A stretch of DNA of 64,000 nucleotides, taken from NCBI GenBank assembly GCA_019775845.1, contig JADQAV010000031.1, positions 270,792 through 334,791 of the forward strand, read 5' to 3'. The DNA is from Myrmaecium sp. VS I D KN 1. Lineage: Eukaryota; Ascomycota; Dothideomycetes; Valsariales; Valsariaceae. Both the position numbers and the translations under genes were made by a program. This document shows positions 10,483-22,832 of the stretch, piece by piece. The notes under the pieces were generated by a model that saw only the letters and a list, made by a program, of their open reading frames with translations, was not told the origin of the DNA and did no database searches. Position 1 is the stretch's first letter. Each line of letters starts with the position of its first letter.

Positions 10483-12632
10483 ATGTCGTGGCGCAATCAG
10501 TCCGGAATCACCGGGTCGAACAACATCCCCCTCGGCACGCGCCGCAGGTTTGGTGGTGAGGCTGCGCCTTCGAACAATGGCAATGGCGACGCCTACAATC
10601 CGTCAGAGCCGGCGAGTGGTCTTTCGGACATGAGCACCAAGCGTGGACGCAGTCCTGTACAAGGTTCGTCGCCCTTTGGCCTTCAACAATTTCCTTGACT
10701 GACACATCAGTAGCAGAAGACGGTCCTAGGCGCCGCAAAAAGCGGAATCGATGGGGAGATGCGCAAGAGAACAAGGCTGCCGGCCTTATGGGCCTGCCTA
10801 CCGCCATCTTGGCGAACATGACCAGCGAGCAACTCGAGGCCTATACACTTCACCTTCGCATACAAGAAATCAGTGAGAAGCTTAGGATCAATGATGTCGT
10901 CCCGGCGGATGGGGACCGGTATGTAGAGTGCCCTGCTGCTCCAGGACGAGATACTGATACCAAGTCCAGATCACCCTCCCCTCCCCCCCAGTACGACAAC
11001 TTCGGTCGCAGGACAAACACCAGGGAAACACGCTATCGCCGACGTCTTGAGGATGAGCGCCACAAGCTCATCGAGAAGGCGATCAAAGTCATCCCTAACT
11101 ACCACCCCCCGTCTGACTACAGGCGCCCAACCAAGACCCAAGAGAAGGTCTACGTGCCTGTTAATGATTACCCAGAAATCAACTTCAGTATGATTGCTAA
11201 CCCTCGATCTCTAACTTCTAACCTCTGCACAAACCTCTCCTTTCTGAAGATGTTGCTTGTAGCGCTCGTGTGGAGCGACTGCATAGCTCTATCACTAACT
11301 CAGACTTCCTTCGCGCTTCCTTCGATCGTTTTCAATCTTATGAATACTAACACATAGGTTTCCCTCTCACTAACAGTTGGACTTCTAATCGGACCTCGTG
11401 GCAACACCTTGAAGAAAATGGAATCCGAGTCTGGTGCTAAGATCGCTATCCGTGGAAAAGGCTCCGTCAAGGAAGGAAAGGGCCGCTCGGACGCCGCTCA
11501 CACTAGCAACCAAGAGGAAGACCTTCATTGTCTGATCATGGCGGACACGGAGGAGAAAGTGAACAAGGCTAAGAAGCTTATTCACAATGTCATCGAAACG
11601 GTATGTGAACCCCTAATGAAGCTAAGATCGCTACTCACGTTGATTATACAGGCTGCATCGATTCCCGAAGGGCAAAACGAGCTGAAGCGCAACCAGTTGC
11701 GTGAACTTGCGGCACTCAACGGTACTCTACGCGACGACGAAAACCAGGCTTGTCAGAACTGCGGTCAGATCGGGCATCGCAAGTACGACTGTCCGGAACA
11801 ACGGAATTTCACAGCCAACATCATCTGCCGTGTTTGTGGTAACGCAGGTCACATGGCTCGCGATTGTCCTGATCGTCAGCGTGGAGCTAGCTGGCGCAAT
11901 GATGACCGCGGTCGCGGTCCTGCTGGCCGGATTGGTCAGGGCGATGCCGTGGATCGCGAGTATGAATCGCTCATGCAGGAACTTGGTGGAGGCGGCGCGA
12001 TCACTGGTGGAGCTGGCGGGCCGCAAATGCGTCTTGAGGGTGGTCCGGGTCGGTACGATGCCAACGGTGGCGAAGGTTACGAGCAACGCGATGCGAAGCC
12101 GTGGCAGCGTGGTCCGCCCAGCGGCGCCGCACCATGGCAACAGCGAGGCCACCGGGATGATCGGGATGGTGGTTCACATGCGCCCCCACCATGGGCGAGT
12201 GGCCGCAATGGCGGCGACAGCTATGGGTACGGTCATAGTGCTGGTGGCTACGGCGCTCCTCCTCCACCAGCCGGCGGGCCTGCACCTTGGCAACAGTCCA
12301 GCGCGCCTCCGCCTCCTCCTCCGGGTGGCTCGTACGGCGCCTACGGTGCATACCCAGCTCCTGGCTATGACGTCCCCGGATACGGTGCTCCTGGGGCTCC
12401 CGGGGCTCCCGGTGTCGCTGCACCCCCGCCTCCGGGCCTCGGTCCGCTCTTCGGAAACTATGCCGGAAGCCCGCCGCCTCCGCCTCCGCCGGGTGGTGTC
12501 CCTCCGCCGCCGCCCGCTGACGTTCCCCCGCCGGTAAGTTTCGTGACAATAACGCCGTTGAAGAGACACAGACTAACGTTACCCCCCTAGCCCCCGAGCG
12601 ACCAGCCTCCGCCGCCGCCTCCTGGAGCTTGA
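10483..12632 (+). CDS. BBP: Branchpoint-bridging protein (BBP / SF1 / Msl5)
   Basis: Exons are 10483-10663, 10711-11187, 11377-11600, 11652-12533 and 12591-12632; the product is 601 residues. The KH/QUA2 region spans about 165-310 with the core GLLIGPRGNTLKKMESESGA starting near residue 221. Two CCHC zinc knuckles follow, CQNCGQIGHRKYDC at 328-341 and CRVCGNAGHMARDC at 353-366. The C-terminus is a Gly/Pro-rich tail ending PPPPPPGA. BBP binds the intron branch site in the nucleus during commitment-complex formation. Intron 3 (51 bases) has no stop and is divisible by 3, so retention would insert 17 residues. The first acceptor is a CAGTAG pair giving a one-codon choice. All diagnostic motifs are intact. 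Confidence 0.96.
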
Positions 12633-13311
12633 AGGGTCGAGCTTCAACACACCACTTTGCATAAGCCATCTCTTGGTGACATCTCATTGCGGGAATAAGT
12701 AGGTCTAAGTTTTATTTCTTATGTTTCATCTCGTTTCCTTCGCTTGTCCTTATGTAAACTAGTTGACTGCGAATCCATTCGATCATTTGGCTTTGCTGTC
12801 CTCGTCTACGCACACCTTTCGCATTTTATCGGATGCCTTCCCTTCCGCTACTTGTTACTCCATGCCTATCCTCGCGTTACGTAGGCCTCATGTCTTCAGG
12901 TCTACTGCACCAGGTGGCGATTGGGAACGGTGGGCGATGGAAGTTATGATTGTGTATACTCTAGTACACGATGTCGCTCATCAAGTATATAATGTGGCTA
13001 TGGTCTGCGCCACGCCCACGAATGGTCTATGAAGCTTGCGATACAGTGATTTTATTGTCATTCCCCCTTGAGCTATAATGTACCCCTTATAGACCATATT
13101 CGACTGGCTATTTGCACCAGGACTGGCCTAGTACATGACAATACACCCAGCCCTCTCCATACAAGCAGCATTCGCGAGTCTTCCTGGTGACATGTGGGAA
13201 AGCGACGGGTACAAAAAACAGGAAAAAAAACCGAAGGGCACGCAACGACTTCGTGATCATCGCGTTCAAGTCCGAGGTTGGTTGGGTACGGGTGTCGCGC
13301 CTGCTCCGCGG
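12633..13311. other. Convergent 3' ends of BBP and SEC39
   Basis: Moderately AT-rich with only short frames. It should hold both 3' UTRs. No further gene recognised. Confidence 0.5.
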
Positions 13312-16299
13312 TTAGTATGCACGCATGCGGATCAAGACTGTAAGGACACCGGAAAATGCCAGCGCCCCTATCAATGCAAGATAGGAAGAAAACTCACCTA
13401 AAACCCAACCGATACCCGACGCCAACCCCCCCGTAACCGCACTCGCCACAAGATCGCGTTTCCGCGGTCTTCCCTCATGGTCATGCACAGAATCCAAGTG
13501 CTCATCATGACCATCAGCACCAGAGCGCGTGCGCGCATGACCAGGCTCAGCGCCGATGTGCGTCGCTTCGCCGCGGAGCGGGAATGCAGACCGACTGAAC
13601 GCGGCGGCGGCGCCGCGGGCGACGTCGAAGAGGCCCATGGGGGTTTCCTCCATGGCGCCGCGGGCGGGCGCGCGGCGCGGCTGCTGCGGGCGCAGGACCG
13701 GTTCGATTTCGCCGGGCATGCGGCGGTCCAGGTGTGCGTCGAAGCGGTCTTCTTCTGCCTGTTCGTGGGCGAGCATGGTGTTGAGCTCGTGCTCGCAGTC
13801 TTGCCAGACGGCTAGGATCTCTGGGAGCGCTTCGGGCGGGGCTAGGAGGAGGGCTTGGGAGAGGAGCTCCATGCGTTGTTCTAGGCGACGGAGGGCTTTG
13901 ACGTCGGTGGAGCTGGTGTGCGTTTTGGACGATGCTGAAGAGGTGCCGTGTCGGCCGGCTGAGAATGCAGCGCGCCACAGGACGTCGTCGCTGGTGCCCG
14001 GAGCAGTAGAGGAGTGCTCTTGATGGTGTCCTGGTAGGGATGACGGATGAAGGCGGTTGACAACATAAGAATACGCCGTCTCGAAGTCATCTTCGTTGAG
14101 CGCAGCCTCGATAGCCATGCCTATCACACGTCGCTCAGCGGCATCCTTCCGTTGATCCAGATCACTAGGCGGTATTTCCACAATGGGTTCATCTTCAAGG
14201 CGCTTGTTCAGTTCAACAGCTCCAGCAACAACAAGATTCCGTCCTACTCCGATCAGATCATCAAGGTGGGCGTAACTCCCCGGGTTCTGATCCAGGACTC
14301 TCTTGAGCAGGCTGATCGGGTCCGTACTGACACGGATGTTGACCGGCTGAAAGGGTACGCCGTGCTGGAGCTTCAGGGAGTAGAATGAGAGCGAGTGCGT
14401 TGCTGCCAGCAGGGCTTTGCATTGGACGAAGGACGGAGACGAACCGAAGTATGGCTCAAAAGCAGTCAGTCTATATGAAATGTTAGTCGGCTGCAGTTCA
14501 GCAAGGACTCGGAACAGCTAACATATCGGAGGCCTTCTTCATCCCGCCTCGTGTCTTATTACCGTTGCTAGCATTGTCGTAATTATGTAATATAGCGGAT
14601 AAGACGACCTTTTCTGCATCATGCTTAGACAATCTTTGGCGTTCCGGGGAGTTCTTGAAGAGAATATCAATGGCAAGGGAATAGCCTGCAAAGTAACGTT
14701 ACTAAGAGCCCATATACGAATCCTAGTTCGATCAAGCTCAGACTTACATCCGCTTGCTATGAAGGCTTTAGCGATCTCAGTCGCGAGTTGCGATCTTCCG
14801 ATCTTGCCCAGGACGCCAGGCCCTTGCTCAGCGAGGTCATCGTCGCTATCCATTCCCCAATTCCATAACCAGAGGAGTCTGCGCTGAACCAGGGCCCACT
14901 GAAGCTCATCCATTTTGGGACCGTGAACCAAGCCATGTAGCACCTTCTGGACCAGTTGCAACTGCTCTTCCTCGTCGCTCTGGAACCGCAGCTTTGCTGC
15001 GCTTGCCACAGAGATAGGATGGTGTAGGCTTGAGAGTAGATACGTAGAATACACAAACCTCTGCAAAAGGGAGAATGTCTCCAATTTGGGGGTGGTCAAA
15101 GGGTGCCCTGCCTGCAGGAGTGCCTCGGGTCGCAAGACGGCGGTCGAGGTCCCCTGTAACACAGAGGAATGAGAATCGATCCTCGGCAGTAGTTCAATGC
15201 TCGTTGCTAGGTCTGGCGGAGGCTCGAAGTCCAGCAAATCCGCGAGTCGAACCAGGATCGAATGCGCGTTCTCCACAGCAGCTGCGCTATTGTCATTAAC
15301 CGCATATATTGAAGCAAACGCAGCTTGCGCGTATCGCTGTTTCAACTTCTCCTGCACTTCTTCTGTCAGGTGATGTCGAGCATCCGCATAGCCTCCTAAA
15401 TCAACGTCTCCGGGACCGTCCCACGCTTCCACGGCCGCGGCAACCAAAGTGAAATCATTGACGGCTCGCAACACCAGCCATTTGAAGAGGGAATCCCAGT
15501 CATGCTTGGCACGGTCATCCCTAAGACTGGCCTCTGCAGAACCATCAGCCTCCAACGCTTTGGCAGACACCGAGGGGCGCCGGTCTTTCCCTTCTGTGCT
15601 ATCGTGCCTGGACGATCCAGCATACGCATACATCCATGGCCCCACAACTCCCCTGATATCTCTTCCTATATTCAAATGTCCTTCGTGCTGAGGGTAAACC
15701 AGCAGGGTATCTATGGCAACCAATCCATGCAGCTTTTCGAACGATTCGAGGGTAGGTAATGTTGTGTGATTCGGGTAGTATTCATATTGCAGGCGGAGCA
15801 AGGGGAGAACGATGGAGATGAACCACGTCTTCAGAAACTCCGATCGGTCTAGGAAAGGGACGACGAGAGACGGTACGAGATCGAGGAGGCGGGTCTGCGT
15901 GTCGATTTGGTAGGATCGGTGAATGAGGAACGCCGTCAGGAGATCGAGAGATTGGCCGGCCGGGCACGAGTGGTGAACAAGCGGGAGCAGTCGTAGTTTC
16001 TGAGCACGCCTGCTTGCCTGGGCGTTGGTGAGCTCCGACACGAATGAGAGGTCCAGCGCTGGTTCATCGCGTTGCTCGAGATACAAGCTCGTTGCGGCTT
16101 CAAGCGCATACGTGGAGTAAACAGACGGCTCGAGGGTTTCGGGGAGGTATGTGAGGAGGATTCGCAGTATCTGTTCGGGCTTGAACGCGTCTGGACGGGC
16201 GAGTGTCAGGGCCCGCAAAGAATCTATGTTGGACTCGGTGGCATAGTGGGCGGCGAGCAGTGTGCAGTGCGCGGGAGAGATCGTCGTGATTGCAGCCAT
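13312..16299 (-). CDS. SEC39: Sec39 domain protein of the Dsl1 tethering complex
   Basis: Exons (minus) are 16299-14748, 14685-14523, 14470-13398 and 13337-13312; the product is 937 residues. Family-typical stretches are the N-terminal SPAHCTLLAAHYATESNID, KHDWDSLFKWLVLRAVNDF, the segment across intron 1 (CYSLAIDILFKNSPERQRL) and the C-terminal HLDDLIGVGRNLVVAG. The protein is predicted all-helical. Sec39 is part of the ER-bound Dsl1 complex that tethers Golgi-derived COPI vesicles for retrograde transport. An in-frame ATG 36 bases upstream (16335) would add 12 residues; the inner start was chosen because MAAITTISPAHC fits the family better. The last intron (13338-13397, 60 bases, GTGAGT...ACAG) has no stop, so both spliced and retained forms stay open and end RMRAY. 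Confidence 0.9.
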
Positions 16300-16625
16300 C
16301 GCGAGGTCAAGGCCGCGCCGGCATAAGGAGCGCAAGCGTTATTGAAATGCCACCTTGCTTCTTTGAGGTGTGCGCGGCCGTTAAGGCTATAGGTAGACTG
16401 TAGCCAAATATATTCTCCTCTCCCTTCGCATGCATGTATCTTGCCTGATACGACGTCAGGTAGGACGACATGAGGTGTCGGCGTAACAACGAACTTCCGC
16501 CGACGATATGAATGCCTCAGGCAAAAGCTCCGACACAATCTGGGGTAAAGTGGGGCCTGACAAACCAAAGCGCAAGGACAGATGTGAATCTAGGATGAAC
16601 TCTACAATAATGAAGACAAGAAAAT
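16300..16625. other. Intergenic, SEC39 start to CoA-transferase stop
   Basis: SEC39 promoter side. No gene recognised. Confidence 0.45.
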
Positions 16626-18471
16626 CTAGCAATAGTCTAGTATCAACATGTCCTCGTCGACTTCCCAGTCACTCCACATCGCCTTGTCAAAATCATTTGG
16701 CCTCGAGTTCCGGACGAAGCCATTCCACGTGCCTTCCACTCCGACGACCGGCTTCACGAACTTTACCGGAGCATTGAAGCCTCGACTGAAAGCTTCATGA
16801 AAATGCCTGGGATCAAAGAGTTCCGGATGGGTCATGCGCATGGTCTTCAGCGCCCGTTTCCCTACCTCATCAACAGAGTCATGATGCCTGAGCTTGAAGA
16901 AATCGGGATCATGCACGCTCCGCAGCTGCTCCATCATATCCGTCGGATAGGTGCCGAGCTTCAGTAGGTATATATCGTATTGGCACAGGGAGGTCGTTCC
17001 CAGATACGATCCACCGTATCGTGCTCGTTTGTAAAGCCCAATGAGAGCGGCAATGGTGCCCATGCATCCGGTACCATAATCGCTCATGGGAAAAGGAGGT
17101 ACGACAGGTTCGTCCAAGCCCATGCTCTCTCCTTGCAGCCATGCAAGCCCCGTGACGCAATCAGCGATCTGTTGCCAGCCTGGTCGCGAAGCCCACTCGC
17201 CAACATGGCCGAAGCAATCCTCCGCAACGTAAATGATTCCGCGTTTGCGATGTTGAGCCAGCTCCGCTAAATGCTCAGGCCCATACCCTAAGCGTTTCAA
17301 GGATCCAGGTCGATAACCGTCCAGAACCACATCGGCCTCTTGTAGCAGCTCCTCGAAAATCCGGCGCTGCTCAGGATCTTTCAGGTCCAAATCGGCTGTG
17401 TGCTTCCCCAAATTACCGTCAACCTGGAAGAATGGCACGTCGCTTAGGCTTGGAGATGTAATCTTCAGGACCTCGGCACCATACTCCGCTAACCCCCTGC
17501 CCATGGCGGGACCTGCAATGATCCGGCAAAGTTCAAGGACCTTCACGCCGGCCAAGATTTGCGGCTTGGGAGCTCCGTTGACTGACCCAGGTAAGGGGAC
17601 GCGAGGAGAAGATGATTCCAAGGTCTCGACCCGGAACGGCGGTTCCTGCACTAGAGCTTGGCCCTATGTTCACATTAAATCGCCGGACACCTGGGAGGGT
17701 GACTTGGGAAATCGTACATGCTTGGTCTTTTTGAACTGCTCCCACTTCATCGCGGTAACTCCGGCCTGGCGTTTCTCAGCATTCATTCTTTCCAGTTCCT
17801 CGGCCGTAAATTGCTTCACATGCTCCTCGATGAGCCGAATGCACTCATGGTAGTCCGTCATATCAGGCCTCCACCCCTCCAGGCCCACCATGTTGAGGGC
17901 TGTCGTCGCCTCCAGTGACCCATGGAGATGAAAGTACTCGCCGGGATTCTTTGTCTCGTAGAGATTGGCAGACAGACGCCGGTATAGGTTTGACTGTGCC
18001 TGGAGCAGATCCGTATCTAAGGAAGTGAGCTTCCAGTCAGAGAATCACCCAGAAGGAGCTACCTTTCAACAGCTTCTTGACCTCAGGATACTGCTTGTTC
18101 ATGCCCCCCACAGTCACAAGGTAAGCGGAAAACAAGAAGCAGGATGCTCGCTCCAGATCAACAGTACACCTCCTCTGCGTGTCAGTCGTCCCAAACTCGA
18201 GATCAGCAATTGTGGACGCTATACCAGCTTCCACAGCCTTCAACGCCCCAGCAGCCTCCGTCTCCTTGAACGGGGTCGGGAAGTATGGCAAACCGGAGTT
18301 AACTGTGCGGAATGAAACTTTCGCGATGTTCTGGCGGCATTTCTGCGGTATCTGTTCGCCTGTCAATTCCAACAATACGTTGAGAGCCTTTCGAGTCTCA
18401 TCGAGCATGGAGTAGGTTTTTGTGTTGGAGCTATGGTTGGCAGGTGTAGAATCCATCCTGGGAGCAAGCAA
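16626..18471 (-). CDS. CoA-transferase family III (CaiB/BaiF-type) protein
   Basis: Exons (minus) are 18471-18063, 18016-17718 and 17663-16626 (introns 46 and 54 bases); the product is 581 residues, or 576 from a second ATG at 18456. The CaiB/BaiF fold starts near residue 260 (LAGVKVLELCRIIAGPAMGRGLAEYGAEVLK) with the family glycine-rich turn. The stretch SDYGTGCMGTIAALIGLYKR aligns with the region holding the catalytic Asp of formyl-CoA transferase, so the Asp appears present. Family III enzymes move CoA between carboxylic acids, or racemise 2-methylacyl-CoA. The N-terminal 230 residues are additional compared with bacterial CaiB and may be a degenerate first half. Substrate unknown; no acyl-CoA metabolism genes are adjacent. 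Confidence 0.82.
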
Positions 18472-20151
18472 TGAGAGGTGGGTGGATTGTGAGGCTTAAG
18501 CTATAGAAGGGTGTAAAAAGGTTCTCCTCCCAGAGCAGACCGATATGCATAACGGCCCGCCGGTACGACTATATCCGGAAGCATCAGATGGTGGCTACAG
18601 CGGATAGACCACATCATATCATGAGTAAGCCAGAGCTCAAGCATGCGGATCAGAAGCTCGGCTGTGAGGCCAGGCCTTCGGGTACGATCCGATCAGGGTC
18701 CAAGCGGAAGCTGTCCGCGTTCCCCGCTGTCACTTAGACCTCGGGTATGTATAATACTTGAAAAGATGATATTCGAGCAAAACGTGATAACAGAAATAAG
18801 CTCCGTTTTACTCGATACGAGCGTCTCCGGCATGGCAAGCATATACCATACATCGGACATATACCCTACGCAATCACAGGTTGTGGCTCCGCATATCACC
18901 GGATAGTCGTTGTTCGCCGTTGGTTCAACGACTGCACTCCCCGCATCCGATGCATTCCCATATCTTCACCTCGCAGCACACTTCACGTGTGTTGATGATG
19001 AGATGACCAGGCCGAAAGTACCTCCTGATCAGGGAAAGAGGACCGCCGAGGCTTGCCTATCATACAGGAAGCGAAAGCGAAAGGTATAGTAGGAGTCCAT
19101 TCAAGCTGTTCATCTATCGGGAGTGGTGTCTTGCCAAAAGGACGTCAGCAAGCATCTCAATGGGCTCTTCAACCGACGGTCGAATCTCGAGGAAACAGTC
19201 GCCCTGGTGTATCTGCTGCATTATGCAATCCTCGCGCCCTTTTGCATGAATCCCCACGATGGATCTCTTCCTCGAAAATAAGAGCAAAGAATGGCAAGAG
19301 GCGGTTGATTCGATGACCATGTATTTCCTTTGCCAGATCAAAGGGATCGAATCGTCCAATCCTCGGACGGACAGGCTACTTCGCAGGGCTACGCGCCTCT
19401 ATCATCGGCCGTGGGACCAGCTATACAACAGCTATTGAACTTTGCTGCGGTCGTGACGTCCGCTGCGGTGATCTCCATTCAACTGGGTGGATGTCGCCTC
19501 GGAAGGACAAGTAGCTAGCCAGCCAAAGGGCCGAGGTTGACAACGCCTTCAAAAAGAAGATGGAGAAGGCAAAAGCCCAGAAAAGAAAAATCGAGGATCT
19601 GAGGTTGACATCCGAACGCAAGAGGGGAAACGTGAGAGAACACGACCCGATATATTATTCCATATCTCCTCTTGCGCCGCCCGCGCCGTCCCGCCTGGGT
19701 CGCTTCTCAAACACCTGAGCCAAAAGAGAAGGGACCGAGATGGGAGAAAAATAAACTGGACATTCGAAGAAAAGCAAAGTTTTGGAGAATCGTGAAGGAA
19801 ACCAAATGAACGAAACAAAAAGATGTCCCCATGAACTCCCTAGCGGATGAAACAAGCCACTCTGGCTCATTTACAGAGTGACTGGCCGTCAACGCCATTC
19901 CTTCTGCCGCCGCCGCCGCTGCTAGTCTCTTGAAACCCCTCATATTTCGGCCTGGACCGCGAATCATACCTCCCTGGTTACCTTTCCCGCACAGAGAAGG
20001 GGCTCAAAAGATCAGCTGGATCCAAGCCAGTGTCGCAACATCGCCAGTTCGCACCATGTTGCCGCGGCCTCCAAACTCCCGCAACGACTCCTCTTCAGCC
20101 CACACGACCCATTTCACACAGTTCGAACCACCAGACTCTTCCACCCCCTCT
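18472..20151. other. Gene-free stretch between CoA-transferase and membrane-protein genes
   Basis: The stretch has 1.68 kb of moderately AT-rich sequence with short frames on both strands that lack family features or plausible splice joins. It holds the promoter of the CoA-transferase gene and the 3' end of the gene at 20152. I see nothing else. Confidence 0.45.
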
Positions 20152-21059
20152 TCATCGAGCATGCACGCCCATCTCATACACCGGCTCACCTCCTCGGCGT
20201 CGACCCTGGCCCTCGGGCATCTCATGCGTCTGCTCATCCGACAGCTCGGTCAGCAGTCCACCACCTGGCTTCTCCGCCGCCGTCGTCTGGATCAAGACGG
20301 CCGCATCCCCTTCCGGATGTGAGGAGGACGGTCGACTGCCGGCCGCCGGCACTGCCGTCGGCGGCGGTGGAGACTGAAGCAACCTCTTCTTCCACCGTCT
20401 CGACTGACGAAGCAGCATACCGAGAAGGCCAAGGATGGCAAGGGCCAGGATGCCGATGACGACGCCCATACCGATGAGCGCGCCCGTGTGGTCGTCGCCC
20501 TCATCCGGGTCAGGGCAGCGCGTGGCGCTTGCGGTGCCATTTGCAACCCGCTCGGTCGACGCCGTCCAGAGCGTGGCGGAGACGTTGGCGGCGGAGAAGA
20601 TGAAGGAGCCGCTCTTGAGCTGCTTATCCTCGTTCCAGCCGGCGACCCAGAAGGACCACCAGCACGTGCTGGCGGCGCCGTTGTCGGCCGGGGGCGGGAA
20701 GTTGAGCGGGGCGAGGTACCATAGCGTCGGACCCATGGTTAGCCACTCCACGCTTCCCTTGGCTTGCTGTGTTGACCAGGTTTGGTTGGTCTCTGTGAGG
20801 AAGGGGGGAGCCGCGCCTCGAGCGGTTAATTCCTTGCTTCTTCTTCTTCTTTCTGCTGGATACGGAGAGACTACTCACGTCCTGAGCACCACATCGTCAG
20901 CAGGGAGTTGTACGACATGGAATCCGTGATGTTGGTGCCCGCCGGGACCGTCCAGGAGACGTTGACAAAGTCGTTCTGATGGAAGGTGTACCGCGGGTCC
21001 GCATCGGTGGAGTTGGCGTCCGGGTAGATGAATGTGGGCAGCACCTGGGTGGTCGTCAT
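20152..21059 (-). CDS. Single-pass membrane protein, unknown function
   Basis: Exons (minus) are 21059-20879 and 20792-20152, joined by an 86-base phase-1 intron; the product is 273 residues. The first 163 residues are Trp-, Asn- and Thr-rich with several N-glycosylation sequons (for example NVS, NIT, NQT, NGT) and four Cys. One strong membrane segment lies at about 164-188 (GALIGMGVVIGILALAILGLLGMLL), followed by a basic stop-transfer RQSRRWKKR and a Pro/Ser-rich tail. No N-terminal signal peptide is visible, so the membrane segment would act as a type III anchor with the N-terminus outside. The layout resembles many fungal plasma-membrane or sensor-like hypothetical proteins. I do not recognise a named family. 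Confidence 0.75.
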
Positions 21060-22230
21060 GGTTGCTGCTGCTGCTGCAAGTCGTCAGGGAGGCGGTGGAC
21101 CAAGGATGTCAAACCTCAGAGCGAATGTGCCGTGGGAGCTCGCAGAGCGGCGAAGACGAAGCGACGACGAAGAAGAGGTTCGTGAAGATGCATCCTCGAC
21201 TCTCACGTCGAGCGAGCTGAACCGCCTTCTTAGTATCGCACGAGCACAGCTCTTTCGGCCCCCAACCAACCCTCACGCTTGGACCCCCCCGCCTCCCCGA
21301 GGGGGGGAAGGAAGATGCAAGCTTCTCAGCTTGTCTCACCGTGGCGCGGAGGGGCCAGAGCAAATGAGGCTTCCTTATAAGCTACACAAAAGGATTCGCC
21401 ACCAACGCCTAGGATGGTTAAGAGGATGGCACACGGCGTTTCGGGGGCCTCCTCCAGCCGGTTCAATGCGTCGATAGGCTTTGCAGATCGTTGGGAGGAT
21501 TTCAGGCAGCTAACTGGCGGCGGCGGGTGCGGATTGTCCGAGCCCCATCCAGCTTGTTCCAGGAACCACCAATTACCTGCCCTGTCAGAGTGGCTCGGGT
21601 CGTTCGTTTGCACCAAGCATTCCACGCTCCAACCCTTCTCTTATATACTTGCTCTCGCCACAGGTCTCCAACTGCATTTCCGTCGTTCCCGTCCGATATT
21701 TGATATAAGCTTTCAAAGATGCCCCGCCTTCTTTCTTTCGCTCATGTGTTCAATTTTATAAAACTCGCTCATAAATGTTGCAGCCTGAGGCTTCTCGTGT
21801 AGATCATATCCCGCAGTGGGATTTATTATAGACATTACAGGCATTGCAAACGCTGCTCCATAGCGTTTCTATCGGCCATTAGCATTCATCAAGGTGCTCG
21901 AACCCGACCGGCTTTACTTGCATAGTAAGCCGGGAGTGAGCGATGCGGATGTATGTATTTATACGTGCTGTCTTTCATCCATAGGTATAGCATGTGCTTC
22001 GGATATTCACATCGGCGAAAGAGAGTAACTAGTCGTCCAGGCACATGATGATTCAGACAAACCCACAAAACATCCGACTCTCCGCATTCATCTCTGGTAT
22101 ATATATTAAAAATAATCATCCCTCCCCTTCCTCTCTCTCTATCCACCCCCCTCCTCTCCCTCCTCCTTCTCCCCATCCTTCCCCTCCCCCTTTCCCCCTC
22201 CCCCCTTTCCCCCTCCTCCAACCATCTCAC
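21060..22230. other. Intergenic with C/T-rich tract
   Basis: The promoter of the 20152 gene lies at the left. At the right (about 22110-22230) is a long CT-rich tract that runs into the last exon of the parvulin gene. No gene recognised. Confidence 0.5.
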
Positions 22231-22832
22231 CTACCTCCTCCCCTCAACCATAACAACATGCCAGCCCTCCCCCGTCTTCACCTCCGCCCAGCGCGGCTTC
22301 CCCGTCGTGCTGGGCTCCAGCGCATACGCCACCTTTTCAAACTCCGGGAGTGAAGATCCGCGGGTCTTCCAGCCCAGAGATCCGCCTGAGTTGCGTTAGC
22401 AAGGGCGGGCGGGCGGGGAGGGGGGTGGGGTGGGGGGCAATGGGAAGGGAGGGGATAGAAGGGATGGGAAAGGAAGGAAGCCCACGCACCTTGCCTCGCC
22501 TTATCCTCCGACAGCGCGCGCGCGACGTCGTCGAATTTGGCGCCCGCCTGGAGCTGCGCAACCGCGTCGTCTTTGCGGCTTTGCTTCGTGCAGAGGATGT
22601 GGCGGACGTCTGGCGGAGTTAGGACAGGGGAAAATACGGGTTTTCCCCGCCGAGGGGAGGGGGGGATGGGGGGATGCAGCGTACTGATCGCGGTTGCTGG
22701 TTTGAGTTTACCTGCTGCTCCTCCTCCGGATGCTTTCTTGTCGTCGCTGGGAGTACTGCTCCCGCCGGCTTTGCCGCCTTTCGCCTTGCCTCCGCCGGCG
22801 TCGGCGGATGGTTTCTTCTTCGCTGGTGCCAT
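22231..22832 (-). CDS. pin4: Parvulin-type peptidyl-prolyl isomerase, Pin4/Par14 group
   Basis: Exons (minus) are 22832-22685, 22609-22490 and 22385-22231 (introns 75 and 104 bases, both phase 1); the product is 140 residues. The N-terminal ~45 residues are Lys/Gly/Ser-rich ([15 protein letters not shown]), as in Par14, and lack the WW domain of Pin1/Ess1. The rotamase domain follows: INVRHILC, then [21 protein letters not shown], and C-terminal [12 protein letters not shown]. Compared with typical family members the loop between GGSLGW and the end is shortened ([20 protein letters not shown]), and the usual FG-YHII motif reads EGWHVVMV. Par14 proteins act in the nucleus in ribosome biogenesis and DNA binding, and do not need phosphorylated substrates. 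Confidence 0.9.
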
